Of a DNA stretch of 64,000 nt, positions 52,861 to 64,000 are shown one piece after another. Source of the stretch: Sphingorhabdus pulchriflava (GTDB taxonomy: Bacteria > Pseudomonadota > Alphaproteobacteria > Sphingomonadales > Sphingomonadaceae). The notes beneath the pieces are model-generated. The model was not told where the DNA came from. It worked only from the letters and a program-made list of their open reading frames with translations, and did no database searches. Where the stretch lies: NCBI RefSeq assembly GCF_003367235.1, contig NZ_QRGP01000001.1:1984001-2048000 (forward strand), written 5' to 3'. Each line of letters opens with the position of its first letter. The stretch's first letter is position 1. The translations under genes were made by a program, and so were the position numbers.

Positions 52861-53046
52861 ATGATCCCCTTCGTCACCCTGATCGACACCCGCGGCCAGA
52901 AAATCTCGGTCAATGCAGAGATAGTCCAATTCGTGAAAGCCGCCGACAATGCATCCGACGAATGCCTCGTGGTGTTCGGGAAAGACCAGTTGCTGCGCGT
53001 GCGCGGCACGTTGGAAGAGGTGACCAGGGTTTTGAGTGAAGGGTGA
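52861..53046 (+). CDS. FlbD-like small protein, 61 residues
   Basis: A 61-residue protein with a pattern like FlbD family members: MIPFVTLIDTRGQKISVNAE, then DECLVVFGKDQLLRVRGTLEE and a C-terminal EEVTRVLSEG. FlbD regulates flagellar genes in some alphaproteobacteria, but no flagellar gene is nearby and the family may be broader. ATG 52861 follows AGGAA by about 5 nt; a TTG at 52846 is also in frame. Low-confidence name, good confidence that it is a gene. Confidence 0.65.
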   Translation: MIPFVTLIDTRGQKISVNAEIVQFVKAADNASDECLVVFGKDQLLRVRGTLEEVTRVLSEG

Positions 53047-53091
53047 ACGAAAAGTTCATTTTAGCACGATCGAAGCGCTATTTTTGAATAT

Positions 53092-54648
53092 TCAGCCCTT
53101 TAAACTGTTGCAATATGGATGTGTAGGCTGACAGTTCGAAGGGTCTCCATCGCCTCCATCTTCTTTTCTCTTTACGTGGTCGTACGAAATTGATTTCGCT
53201 GGATCGAGGTACCCATTACACAACGGACACTTCAAAGATTGTTTCAAAGCATCGCGCAAAAATGCTGAGCTTTTAGCATCGTCTGTGAAATTAGAACCTG
53301 GCTTCGATTGGATAGAATAAAGCCTACTTTCCAATCGCAAAGTTTGAGCGATCCCATCAGGAGTAACCTCTGCTCCTGTTATTAAGGATTCTAACATATA
53401 ATTTATTACTTTTTTTGCGCCGTCCAGCCTTTGTTTACTACCGACCGCAGATATCAATAGCGTTATTATTGTTTTATGTTCTATCAGAAGCTCTTCTAGT
53501 CTACCTCTATTTTCTGTAAAATTTTTGAACCATGACTTGTCATTGTTTCGCACTTTTTCCGCAAATATTGCAAAAACAGCCATCATAAGCGGAGGGTAAT
53601 GCCTTCCTTTACTTGTATAAAAATATACAAACGGGTGCAATCCGAGGCTTCGCGGTCTATTTCCGATAAGTCTAGATGTTACAGCTTCTAAGTCTTTCAA
53701 TATTTCTACTGTTTCTGATCCATCTTCATCATCTTTATAATGTTCAACAGGTTTTGCATTTGGCTCCACCATTTCGCAGAGGCTAATCAATAAATCGAGA
53801 GAGTCTGTTACAGAAGCAGCTCCTCCAATAGGTAAGTCTATAGTTTTGATAGGAGTGTCGATTTCAGGAGAAAATAGAGCCTTGTGGATAGCCGATGCCT
53901 TAGCTTCGATTTCTTGTTGAACAGATGGATCGAATTTTGACCAATACTGATGACCGGTCGCAGATCTAACAACGGAACGAGCTGCAATTGCGGGCGCCTT
54001 TCTTCGATTTTGCAGTATCCGACCTTCTGTCGGATCGAGAACCGACCCTTGGGTGTTTATCTTAAAAAAAGATGACTCGGCCTTATCTGCATCGCCATAA
54101 ATCCATTGCACTTGTAGACCACGCCGCGCGAAATTACCAATTCGTCCAGATATCTTAGGATCAACTTCTGAAGTGTCACTAGATATTTGAGATGAAAAGT
54201 GCTGAAATGTACCTACTTTCTTTTCAACCTCTAGTTTTGTCTTACGGGCCAGCTTTTTCTGCGAATTAGGAATTAGTCCATTAAAATATTTATATGAGTG
54301 AGGCCCATCGCCATAGTCATCTAACACCCATGCAAGCAACGCACTTAGCCTATGACCTCCATCAATTACAAATATATGAGATTTCGGTCCCCACAGAATG
54401 ACAGCAGGTATCAACTCACCGTCAAGAAAACTTTCAATCAATGTTGATATTTGATTTGGTGACCATTGCGTAGTTTCACGTTGAAAATCAGGTTTTCTCA
54501 AAAGCTTAGGAAGCCAAGCCCCTTCACCAGCTAAATCTTTTAATGCGATTTCAGCAAAATTGTTCGGGGACTGCGTTACCTCACTTTGATCGATTGAAGC
54601 GAAGTCTGATCTTTTGATCATCGCATCTAGATTAACCGTCCCCGCCAT
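53092..54648 (-). CDS. DUF262-HNH endonuclease-family protein
   Basis: A 518-residue protein. The N-terminal DUF262 region has VIDGGHRLSALLAW, a ParB-like nucleotide-binding motif, and FFKINTQGSVLDPTEGRILQ, a family hallmark. The C-terminus is an HNH nuclease: CPLCNGYLDP, SYDHVKRKEDGGDGDPSNCQ, HPYCNSL, with two CxxC-type zinc residues. It is strongly AT-rich against its neighbours, a sign of transfer. DUF262-HNH proteins appear as defence nucleases (GmrSD-like). I start at ATG 54648 (MAGTVNLDA) behind GGAGATGTC. No partner gene is seen. Confidence 0.88.
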   Translation of the reverse strand: MAGTVNLDAMIKRSDFASIDQSEVTQSPNNFAEIALKDLAGEGAWLPKLLRKPDFQRETTQWSPNQISTLIESFLDGELIPAVILWGPKSHIFVIDGGHRLSALLAWVLDDYGDGPHSYKYFNGLIPNSQKKLARKTKLEVEKKVGTFQHFSSQISSDTSEVDPKISGRIGNFARRGLQVQWIYGDADKAESSFFKINTQGSVLDPTEGRILQNRRKAPAIAARSVVRSATGHQYWSKFDPSVQQEIEAKASAIHKALFSPEIDTPIKTIDLPIGGAASVTDSLDLLISLCEMVEPNAKPVEHYKDDEDGSETVEILKDLEAVTSRLIGNRPRSLGLHPFVYFYTSKGRHYPPLMMAVFAIFAEKVRNNDKSWFKNFTENRGRLEELLIEHKTIITLLISAVGSKQRLDGAKKVINYMLESLITGAEVTPDGIAQTLRLESRLYSIQSKPGSNFTDDAKSSAFLRDALKQSLKCPLCNGYLDPAKSISYDHVKRKEDGGDGDPSNCQPTHPYCNSLKG

Positions 54649-54775
54649 GACATCTCCACAACCAAATCTATAATAACATAACGTAAGTGATATTTTTATT
54701 TCAATCAACGATGTAATCAGATGCAACAGTAATGGGTTGCGGTTCCACTCCAGTGAGACTTCCTCTATTTCGCCC

Positions 54776-55396
54776 CTACCCCACCCCCATCAACTGCGAC
54801 GGAAACGGCACCGCCAACGCTCGCGCTTCGGCGGCATTGCCCTCCAGCCAGCGGGCATAATCGCTTTCGTGCAGGATCACCGGCATCGCCTTTGGGTGTA
54901 GCGGCGCAACCAGCGGGTTGGGTTCGCAGGTCAGAAAGGCAAAGACCTTTGCCCCCGCGGCATCCAGCCGCCACAGCCCGGCAAAGGCGCCGATAGGGCG
55001 TTCCTTTAGCGTGAACCAATGCTCCTCCCGCCCTGCGCCGATCTTTGGCTCGGCAAAGCGGGCGAAGGGGACGAGGCAGCGTTGCTGCGGCTTTGCCAGC
55101 ATCGATCGCCAGAAGGGACTATCGAGGTTGCGGATGTTGGTGACATATTTGGTCACGCTGGTCCCCGGCCTTTTGCCCGGCAGTGCCAAGGGCACGCCCC
55201 ATGCCATGACATCGGCAAAGGCCCCCGCGCCCGCCTGCCGCACCACCCATGCCCTGCGCCGGGGCCAGACCTCTTCCTCGACCGCGTCTGCCTCTGCCTC
55301 TGGTGGCAGCGGGGCTTTCAGATCCCATGCGATAAATTCGCGCCATGTCGAAAGCTCTGCCTGGATTTCGGGGCTGTTGGCGTAGTGGTTGCACAT
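54776..55396 (-). CDS. SRAP (HMCES/YedK-like) protein
   Basis: A 206-residue SRAP protein that covalently traps abasic sites in single-stranded DNA, protecting replication forks. The catalytic Cys is residue 2 (MCNHYANSPEIQ), once the initiator Met is removed. The Glu of CLVPFARFAEP and the His in MPVILHESDYARWL complete the active site. I start at ATG 55396 because the Cys must be next to the start; a longer frame would hide it. Confidence 0.9.
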   Translation of the reverse strand: MCNHYANSPEIQAELSTWREFIAWDLKAPLPPEAEADAVEEEVWPRRRAWVVRQAGAGAFADVMAWGVPLALPGKRPGTSVTKYVTNIRNLDSPFWRSMLAKPQQRCLVPFARFAEPKIGAGREEHWFTLKERPIGAFAGLWRLDAAGAKVFAFLTCEPNPLVAPLHPKAMPVILHESDYARWLEGNAAEARALAVPFPSQLMGVG

Positions 55397-55438
55397 AGGG
55401 TGGATGGTAAAGGCTGACAGCCAGATTGCAATCGAGCG

Positions 55439-55598
55439 CCCCTCTCTCCCCTTGCGGGAGAGATAGACTTGGCTTGGCGGCAAAGGCGCCTAGCAAGTCT
55501 TGAGAGGGGTGACGCGCCCCCCAACCGCGCACCCTCTCTAACTCCGCCTAAGCAGCAAGCTGCCAAGGCGTCCTATCCTCTCCCGTGAAGGGAGAGGA
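55439..55598. repeat. ~160-bp inverted-repeat element (copy B)
   Basis: The ends (CCTCTCTCCCCTTGCGGGAG near 55439 and CCTCTCCCGTGAAGGGAGAG near 55577-55597) are imperfect inverted copies. Central parts match copy A at 52668-52830 (CCTCTCTAACTCCGCCTAA versus CCTCTCAACTGCGCCTAA). Both copies flank the DUF262-HNH and SRAP segment. Confidence 0.75.
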
Positions 55599-55801
55599 TG
55601 TCAGCCTTCCGACCAAAGTCGGCCCCGCCCCCTCTTGCCCCTGCCCCCCCATCGCGCTAAGGCGCCCGCGATAGTCGAATCTCCCGCTTCTGCGCTGGTT
55701 TGACGGCCCTCACCGACCGGTTTTCGCGCTGGCGGTTTACAGCAGGCGCCGTCTTCCCCAATCCCGCGCATGGGCACCGAACACAGAAGGGGTAATTTAC
55801 C
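55599..55801 (+). other. Leader and promoter region of acnA, no further gene seen
   Basis: These 203 bp follow repeat copy B and end with the acnA ribosome site AGAAGGGG. I see no open frame with coding character and no clear -35/-10 pair. Confidence 0.5.
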
Positions 55802-58480
<2,679 letters not shown>

Positions 58481-58506
58481 TCAGCCGCCACCCATAAGAG
58501 TTAAGA

Positions 58507-58533
58507 GGGCCGCGTCACTCGCGGCCCTTTTTT
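58507..58533 (+). terminator. Rho-independent terminator of acnA
   Basis: GGGCCGCG (58507-58514) and CGCGGCCC (58520-58527) pair perfectly around a 5-nt loop, followed by six T residues. It ends 4 bp before the stop of the convergent carboxylase gene and may serve both sides. Confidence 0.9.
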
Positions 58534-58536
58534 GTT

Positions 58537-60393
58537 TCAGGCTGCGTCTTCGATCCGCACCAGCAACGCCTCGACCTGCACCTGCGCACCGGCGACGGCG
58601 TTAAGCTCTGCCACCACGCCATCAAAGGGCGCGGTAAGCGTGTGCTCCATCTTCATCGCTTCAAGGGTGAGGAGTTTCTGCCCCTTGGTCACAGTCTGCC
58701 CTGCCGCCACATCAACCGCTATGATGCGCCCCGGCATGGGGGAGAGGATCGTGCCGTCACCTGCAACCCCGCCATGCGCGCCTTCATGGCGGTCGAGCGT
58801 GTAGCGGCGGGCAAAGCCGCCAGTAAAAGCGAGCACATCGCGAGCAGGTTCGGCAGCATTCACTTCGTCGAGAGGCACTTCATAGACAGCGCCCGCATCA
58901 TCGCGCAGCCGAGCAACCGCATGCGGGGCCGCGTTCAGGCGGAAGCCGAGTGCACCGCTCCACGGCCCTTCGCCGGGGCTGGCGGCGAGCAAAGCTGCGA
59001 CTTCGGTCAGTTCCTCAACCTCGGCCTCAATCGGGTGCACCAGTTCATCGCCATCGCGCCCGATCAGGCCGGTATCGACATCGCCTGACAGAAACTCCGG
59101 ATGGCGCAGCAAATTGCCGAGGAATCCGGCATTGGTGCGCACCGGCCAGACTTCGGTGTCGTCAATGCCCGCCTCGAGCCGTGCGATAGCCTCGTCGCGA
59201 GTAGAACCATGGGCGATCAGCTTGGCGATCATCGGATCGTAGAATGGTGAGACTTCGCCGCCCTGCTCCACCCCGGTATCAACGCGCAGACTATCGGGCA
59301 GCACCAGATGTTCGAGCTTGCCGATTGAGGGGAGAAAGCCCCTCTCCGGATCCTCGGCATAGAGCCGCGCCTCCATCGCCCAGCCGTTGATGCCAAGCTG
59401 TGCCTGCGTCAGCGGAAGTCGCTCTCCTGAAGCAACGCGCAACTGCCATTCGACCAGATCGACGCCGGTAATCGCTTCAGTCACCGGATGTTCGACCTGC
59501 AGGCGGGTGTTCATTTCCATGAACCAGATGCGATCGGCGCGAAGCCCTTCGCTGGCATCAGCAATGAACTCGATCGTGCCCGCCCCGACATAGTCGACCG
59601 CCTCGGCGGCGCGAACGGCGGCGGCGCAGAGCGCCTCGCGCGTTGCGGCATTCATACCCGGCGCGGGGGCTTCCTCGATCACCTTCTGGTGGCGGCGCTG
59701 CAGCGAGCAGTCGCGTTCGAACAGGTGGACGATCTGGCCGTGACTGTCACCGAACACCTGCACCTCGATATGGCGCGGGCGCTGGATATATTTCTCGATC
59801 AGCACATGATCGTTACCGAACGAAGCCGCAGCTTCCCGACGGCAACTGGCGAGGGCATCGGCAAAATCCTCCGGCCGTTCGACCAGCCGCATCCCCTTGC
59901 CACCGCCGCCTGCAACCGCCTTGATCAGCACCGGATAGCCAATGCCGTCGGCCTGAATGGCGAGGAAGCCCGGGTCCTGATTGCTGCCCATATAGCCCGG
60001 CGTCACCGGAACGCCCGCTTGCTGCATCAACTGCTTGGCCGCATCTTTCAGGCCCATTGCAGTTATGCTCGCAGGATTGGGTCCAACCCAAACCAGCCCG
60101 GCATTGATAACACGCTGCGCAAATTCGGCATTTTCGGAGAGAAAGCCATAACCCGGATGGATTGCCTCCGCGCCAGTTACGCGGGCAATGTCGATGATCT
60201 TCTCACCCACCAGATAGCTTTCACGCGCTGCGGAAGCACCGATATGCACGGCATCGTCCGCCATTCGCACATGCAGCGCATTGGCATCGGCATCCGAATA
60301 CACCGCAATGGTACGGATACCCATGGCGCGTGCGGTGCGAATGATCCGGCAAGCAATTTCGCCGCGGTTGGCGATGAGGAGGGATTCGATCAT
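58537..60393 (-). CDS. Methylcrotonyl-CoA carboxylase alpha (biotin) subunit
   Basis: A 618-residue biotin-dependent carboxylase alpha subunit: biotin carboxylase ATP-grasp (SLLIANRGEIACRIIRTARA, GYPVLIKAVAGGGGKGMRLV, IWFMEMNTRLQVEHPVTEAI), a linker, and a C-terminal biotin carrier with LEAMKMEHTL (biotin Lys about residue 581). The paired beta subunit identifies it as methylcrotonyl-CoA carboxylase (leucine breakdown). I start at ATG 60393; ATG 60399 is in frame and overlaps the beta stop (TAATG). Confidence 0.9.
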   Translation of the reverse strand: MIESLLIANRGEIACRIIRTARAMGIRTIAVYSDADANALHVRMADDAVHIGASAARESYLVGEKIIDIARVTGAEAIHPGYGFLSENAEFAQRVINAGLVWVGPNPASITAMGLKDAAKQLMQQAGVPVTPGYMGSNQDPGFLAIQADGIGYPVLIKAVAGGGGKGMRLVERPEDFADALASCRREAAASFGNDHVLIEKYIQRPRHIEVQVFGDSHGQIVHLFERDCSLQRRHQKVIEEAPAPGMNAATREALCAAAVRAAEAVDYVGAGTIEFIADASEGLRADRIWFMEMNTRLQVEHPVTEAITGVDLVEWQLRVASGERLPLTQAQLGINGWAMEARLYAEDPERGFLPSIGKLEHLVLPDSLRVDTGVEQGGEVSPFYDPMIAKLIAHGSTRDEAIARLEAGIDDTEVWPVRTNAGFLGNLLRHPEFLSGDVDTGLIGRDGDELVHPIEAEVEELTEVAALLAASPGEGPWSGALGFRLNAAPHAVARLRDDAGAVYEVPLDEVNAAEPARDVLAFTGGFARRYTLDRHEGAHGGVAGDGTILSPMPGRIIAVDVAAGQTVTKGQKLLTLEAMKMEHTLTAPFDGVVAELNAVAGAQVQVEALLVRIEDAA

Positions 60394-60398
60394 CTGCA

Positions 60399-61997
60399 TT
60401 ACATCCTGAACACGCCAAAACCGCGCTCTTCAACTGGAGCATTCAGCGTCGCTGCCAGCGCCAGCCCGAGCACATCGCGGGTCTGCGCGGGGTCGATTAC
60501 CCCGTCATCCCACAACCGCGCGGTCGCATAATAGGGGTTGCCTTCATCCTCATATTTCTGGCGGATCGGGGCCTTGAAGGCTTCGGCCTGTTCGGGGCTC
60601 CAGCTTGCGGCATCGCGGTGAACCGTGGCGAGGACGCTGGCTGCCTGTTCGCCGCCCATCACGCTGATCCGCGCATTGGGCCAGCTGAACAGGAATCGCG
60701 GCGAGTAAGCCCGCCCGCACATGCCATAATTGCCCGCGCCAAAGCTGCCTCCGATCAACACGGTGATCTTGGGCACGGTCGCGGTGGCGACGGCAGTGAC
60801 GAGCTTTGCGCCATGCTTCGCAATCCCCTCCGCCTCATATTTGCCGCCGACCATGAAGCCCGAAATATTCTGCAGGAACAGCAGCGGAATTTTGCGTTGC
60901 TGCGCTAGTTCAATGAAATGCGCGCCCTTTTGTGCGCTCTCGCTGAACAGCACACCGTTATTGGCAAGGATCGCGACCGGCATGCCCCAGATATGGGCAA
61001 AGCCGCAGACAAGCGTGCTGCCATAGAGCGCCTTGAACTCATGGAACTCGCTGCCGTCGACCAACCGCGCAATTACCTCATGCACGTCATAAGGCGCGCG
61101 GACATCTTCGGGGATGATGCCGTAAAGTTCCTGCGGGTCATATTTGGGCGGGCGAGGCTCACGCTTTTCGACCTTGAACCCGTCATTCGCGCACAAATGG
61201 CTGACGATATCGCGCACAATGGTCAGCGCATGTTCGTCATTTTCCGCCAGATGATCGACCACACCCGATTTCTTGGCATGCAGGTCACCCCCGCCCAGAT
61301 CCTCTGCGCTGATCTCCTCCCCTGTCGCGGCCTTCACCAATGGCGGACCAGCGAGGAATATGGTGCCCTGTTTCTTCACGATCACCGTCTCGTCGGACAT
61401 AGCAGGCACATAAGCGCCGCCTGCGGTGCAGCTGCCCATCACGCAGGCAATCTGCGGAATGGCTTTCGCCGACATATTCGCCTGGTTGAAGAAGATGCGA
61501 CCGAAATGTTCGCGGTCCGGAAACACCTCTGCCTGATGCGGCAGGTTCGCTCCGCCGCTGTCAACGAGGTAAATGCACGGCAACCGGTTCTCCATCGCGA
61601 TTTCCTGCGCACGGAGGTGCTTTTTCACTGTCAGCGGATAATAAGTGCCGCCCTTCACGGTCGCGTCATTGCACACAATCATGCACTCGCGGCCCGAAAC
61701 GCGGCCGATGCCGGTGATCAGGCTCGCGCCATGCACATCGCCTTCATACATGCCATTGGCGACCAGCTGGCCGATCTCGAGAAACGGCGCGCCGGGATCG
61801 AGCAACCGTTCGACACGATCCCTCGGAAGCAGCTTTCCACGCGCCACATGGCGCTCGCGATGCTGCTCGGGCCCACCCAACGCAGCTTGCGCCACCTTGG
61901 ATCGCAATTCGTCCGCCAGCGCGCGATTATGCGCAGCGCGGGCAAGGATTGCCGGATCGTCGGCATTGTAGCTGGTCGATAGGACAGGTGCGGTCAT
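60399..61997 (-). CDS. Methylcrotonyl-CoA carboxylase beta (carboxyltransferase) subunit
   Basis: A 532-residue carboxyltransferase of the MccB type that moves CO2 from biotin onto 3-methylcrotonyl-CoA. Seen: [95 protein letters not shown] and [17 protein letters not shown]. The family pattern is closer to MCC than to propionyl-CoA carboxylase. I start at ATG 61997 ([10 protein letters not shown]); a TTG upstream is in frame. It is translated just before the alpha subunit. Confidence 0.92.
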   Translation of the reverse strand: MTAPVLSTSYNADDPAILARAAHNRALADELRSKVAQAALGGPEQHRERHVARGKLLPRDRVERLLDPGAPFLEIGQLVANGMYEGDVHGASLITGIGRVSGRECMIVCNDATVKGGTYYPLTVKKHLRAQEIAMENRLPCIYLVDSGGANLPHQAEVFPDREHFGRIFFNQANMSAKAIPQIACVMGSCTAGGAYVPAMSDETVIVKKQGTIFLAGPPLVKAATGEEISAEDLGGGDLHAKKSGVVDHLAENDEHALTIVRDIVSHLCANDGFKVEKREPRPPKYDPQELYGIIPEDVRAPYDVHEVIARLVDGSEFHEFKALYGSTLVCGFAHIWGMPVAILANNGVLFSESAQKGAHFIELAQQRKIPLLFLQNISGFMVGGKYEAEGIAKHGAKLVTAVATATVPKITVLIGGSFGAGNYGMCGRAYSPRFLFSWPNARISVMGGEQAASVLATVHRDAASWSPEQAEAFKAPIRQKYEDEGNPYYATARLWDDGVIDPAQTRDVLGLALAATLNAPVEERGFGVFRM

Positions 61998-62050
61998 GCC
62001 CCCATCTATAAACGGTTGCACGACGAGCGAAACGTAATTTTATTACGCCG

Positions 62051-63655
62051 TTATTGAAGGACACCACCGGGTGGTGTGTAATGCACCTGCGCCCCCGGCC
62101 CGAGAGGCAAATCGAGTGCGACCCAGCCCACCGTCATCGCAATGCCCGCCGCCATGAAACACAGCGCATAAGGCAGCATCAACGACAACAAGGTTCCAAC
62201 GCCCACATCACCATCCCAGCGCCGGGCAAAGGCAAGGATGAGCGGGAAATAGCTCATCAGCGGAGTCATGATGTTGGTGTAGCTATCACCCATGCGATAG
62301 GCGGCTGTAGTCATTTCAGGACTGATCCCCAGAAGCATGAACATCGGCACGACCACCGGAGCGAGCGCGCTCCACTTTGCGCTGGCCGAGCCGATGAAGA
62401 GATCGAGAACGGAGGAAAGCAGCAACACACTGACCAGCAGAAACGGCGCGCTAAGGCCGAAGTCTTTCAAGAAAATCGCCCCATCAATGGCCAGAATTGG
62501 CCCGAGGCGTGACCAGTTGAACATCGCCACGAAATGCGCGGCGAAGAAGACAAACACGATATAGGGCGCCATCGACCTGATGCCGTCTTGCATCATGCGA
62601 AGTGCGTCATTGCTCGATTTCACGCTGCCCGAGCCAATGCCGAAAGCAAGACCGGTGCTAACGAACAAAAGGAAAAAGCCAGCAATCAGCGCAGAATAGA
62701 AAGGCTGCATCTGCGCCGTCCCTTCCTTCGCTTCATCAAGCAGCGGGGTGTATCCCGGCGCAAGCGCAAGCGCAGCAAAAGCTCCGACGACCAGTAGCGC
62801 GGTCAGCCCTGCAAGTCGCAAACCCTTGCGCTCAGCAGGCGTAATGTCCGATTTCGCCAGCTCGGCACGTAATTCATCATCGGGCTCCTTACCCCACACA
62901 CCCAGACGTGGCTCAATAATCCGGTCGGTGACGAACCAGATGATTGGCGTAAAGACTATCACGATCGACAGGATGAACCACCAGTTGCCGACAGGGTTCA
63001 TCGTCCAGCCCGGTTCCACAATGCGCGCTGCCTCTTGCGTGAAACCGAACAGGAGCACGTCGATCTGCCCTGGGGTGATGTTCCCCGCATAGCCACCCGA
63101 GACCGCCGCAAAGGCCGCAACCAGTCCCACCAGCGGATGCCGACCGACAGCGGCATACAAAATCGCCGCTAGCGGGATGAACACGACATAGGCAGCATCG
63201 GATGCATGATGGGAAACCATGCCGATAATGGCCACCAGCGGCGTCATGATGGCGCGCGGCGCATTGCGCAGCGAACCCCGTATCAGCGCCGAAAACAGAC
63301 CCGCCTTTTCGGCAACCGAAGCGCCCAACACAATGACCAACACCAAACCCAAAGGCGCAAAACTCGACATGGTCTTTGGCATCTCGGTCAGTAGCCGCGC
63401 GATATTCTCTTCGTTGAACAGGCTGGTCGCGCGATAGGTAAGCACGCCATCCTTGAGTTCGCCCCATTGCGGCGCTTCCTTGCCTGTATAGGGCAGCGAG
63501 GCGGACCAGCCGAGCCACGCCCCTACCTGCGAGAGGATCATCAGGAAGAGGATGAGCCACACGAAAATCATGATCGGATCGGGCAGCTTGTTGCCGAGCC
63601 GCTCGATCATGTTGAGAAAGCCGCGCTGGCGGATCAGGTCTTGGGAACTGGTCAT
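62051..63655 (-). CDS. AbgT-family transporter
   Basis: A 534-residue membrane transporter of the AbgT family (p-aminobenzoyl-glutamate uptake, or sulfonamide efflux), with about eleven helices and two re-entrant loops. It opens FLNMIERLGNKLPDPIMIFV; other marks are VSHHASDAAYVVFIPLAAIL, FIGSASAKWSALAPVVVPMF and YRMGDSYTNIMTPLMSYFPL. I start at ATG 63655 behind GGATG; ATG 63667 is in frame. It lies 54 bp upstream of the carboxylase operon and may be co-expressed with it. Substrate uncertain. Confidence 0.92.
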   Translation of the reverse strand: MTSSQDLIRQRGFLNMIERLGNKLPDPIMIFVWLILFLMILSQVGAWLGWSASLPYTGKEAPQWGELKDGVLTYRATSLFNEENIARLLTEMPKTMSSFAPLGLVLVIVLGASVAEKAGLFSALIRGSLRNAPRAIMTPLVAIIGMVSHHASDAAYVVFIPLAAILYAAVGRHPLVGLVAAFAAVSGGYAGNITPGQIDVLLFGFTQEAARIVEPGWTMNPVGNWWFILSIVIVFTPIIWFVTDRIIEPRLGVWGKEPDDELRAELAKSDITPAERKGLRLAGLTALLVVGAFAALALAPGYTPLLDEAKEGTAQMQPFYSALIAGFFLLFVSTGLAFGIGSGSVKSSNDALRMMQDGIRSMAPYIVFVFFAAHFVAMFNWSRLGPILAIDGAIFLKDFGLSAPFLLVSVLLLSSVLDLFIGSASAKWSALAPVVVPMFMLLGISPEMTTAAYRMGDSYTNIMTPLMSYFPLILAFARRWDGDVGVGTLLSLMLPYALCFMAAGIAMTVGWVALDLPLGPGAQVHYTPPGGVLQ

Positions 63656-63729
63656 TCGGACATCCATAAATGTTTAGCCCGCCAAATATATGGCAGGCTA
63701 AATGCTAATGTCCCCGAATGAAACCCGCC

Positions 63730-64000
63730 CTAGCCGAAACGGTTGCGCAGGTCCAGCAGGGCTATTGCAGCCTTCGCTGCCTCGCCGCCTTTGTCCTTTT
63801 GCTTGGGATCGGCGCGCACCAGCGCTTGCTCTTCATTTTCAACCGTCAGGATGCCATTGCCGATCGCTACGCCATCCATGGTCAGCGCCATGATGCCACG
63901 CGCGCTTTCGCCAGCGACGATTTCGAAATGATAAGTCTCGCCGCGAATGACCACGCCAATTGCTACAAAGCCATCATACAAGTCGCTCTGGTCGGCCAGC
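63730..64000 (-). CDS. ribH: 6,7-dimethyl-8-ribityllumazine synthase, C-terminal part, cut by window edge
   Basis: The final ~90 residues of RibH, which makes the riboflavin precursor in an icosahedral shell. Seen: [20 protein letters not shown] (the family core with the catalytic His), then [20 protein letters not shown] and [20 protein letters not shown]. The N-terminal half lies outside the window; the frame stays open to position 64000. The stop is at 63730. Confidence 0.93.
   Translation of the reverse strand, partial: LADQSDLYDGFVAIGVVIRGETYHFEIVAGESARGIMALTMDGVAIGNGILTVENEEQALVRADPKQKDKGGEAAKAAIALLDLRNRFG

Overview
The window looks like the chromosome of an alphaproteobacterium of the order Sphingomonadales (Sphingopyxis/Sphingorhabdus-like; inferred from gene content, not from a marker tree). 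Most genes are GC-rich, tightly packed and often joined by ATGA or GTGA overlaps. I see no rRNA, tRNA, CRISPR array, phage block or insertion-sequence transposase.

Layout. 1-5.6 kb: an edge-truncated gene, glmU, gph, a secreted hypothetical protein, and a minus-strand cassette of a Tat-signal protein, a PqqD-like protein, an HprK-related kinase and a nucleotidyltransferase (HPr-rel-A type). 5.7-12.2 kb: OprP-like porin, SDR dehydrogenase, TetR with a visible operator, an exported cytochrome c/aldonolactone oxidase/PLP-barrel operon, and a GIY-YIG gene framed by 31-bp inverted repeats. 12.2-18.4 kb: DUF2794, cysE, oxyR, moaE-moaD-pgsA, a TPR-sulfotransferase and recF. 18.6-24.6 kb: a sigma-54 promoter driving two duplicated micropeptides and a PspC protein, then PilZ, an exported nuclease, a FabH-like synthase, acyltransferase, DUF1295, P450 and a channel-like protein. 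24.6-36.2 kb: small membrane proteins and lipoproteins, a cupin and a haem-oxygenase-like oxidase, two VOC proteins, MFS, DUF2726, YaiI.

36.2-39.7 kb is the most disturbed stretch: an AT-rich Fic protein and a trypsin-like protease, then a HAD dehalogenase and a small membrane protein, each followed in the reading direction by an extra 81-bp copy of the 3' end of thiC. 39.6-46.4 kb: thiC with a TPP riboswitch, mipA with a leader that can hide its ribosome binding site, DUF167, a LytTR regulator, DUF2141 and a carotenoid oxygenase. 46.6-55.4 kb: a PAS-GGDEF-EAL-PilZ protein, hydrolase, MliC/META lipoprotein, class II aldolase, crystallin-like and MliC proteins, and an AT-rich DUF262-HNH protein and a SRAP protein between two copies of a ~160-bp inverted-repeat element. 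55.8-64 kb: acnA, both methylcrotonyl-CoA carboxylase subunits, an AbgT transporter and the edge-truncated ribH.

Most of it is housekeeping: cell-wall precursor, cysteine, molybdopterin, phospholipid, thiamin and riboflavin synthesis, the TCA cycle, leucine breakdown and DNA repair. The accessory signals worth attention are the sigma-54 micropeptide operon, the HPr-rel-A cassette, the thiC tail copies, the repeat-bounded GIY-YIG unit, the mipA leader and the DUF262-HNH gene.
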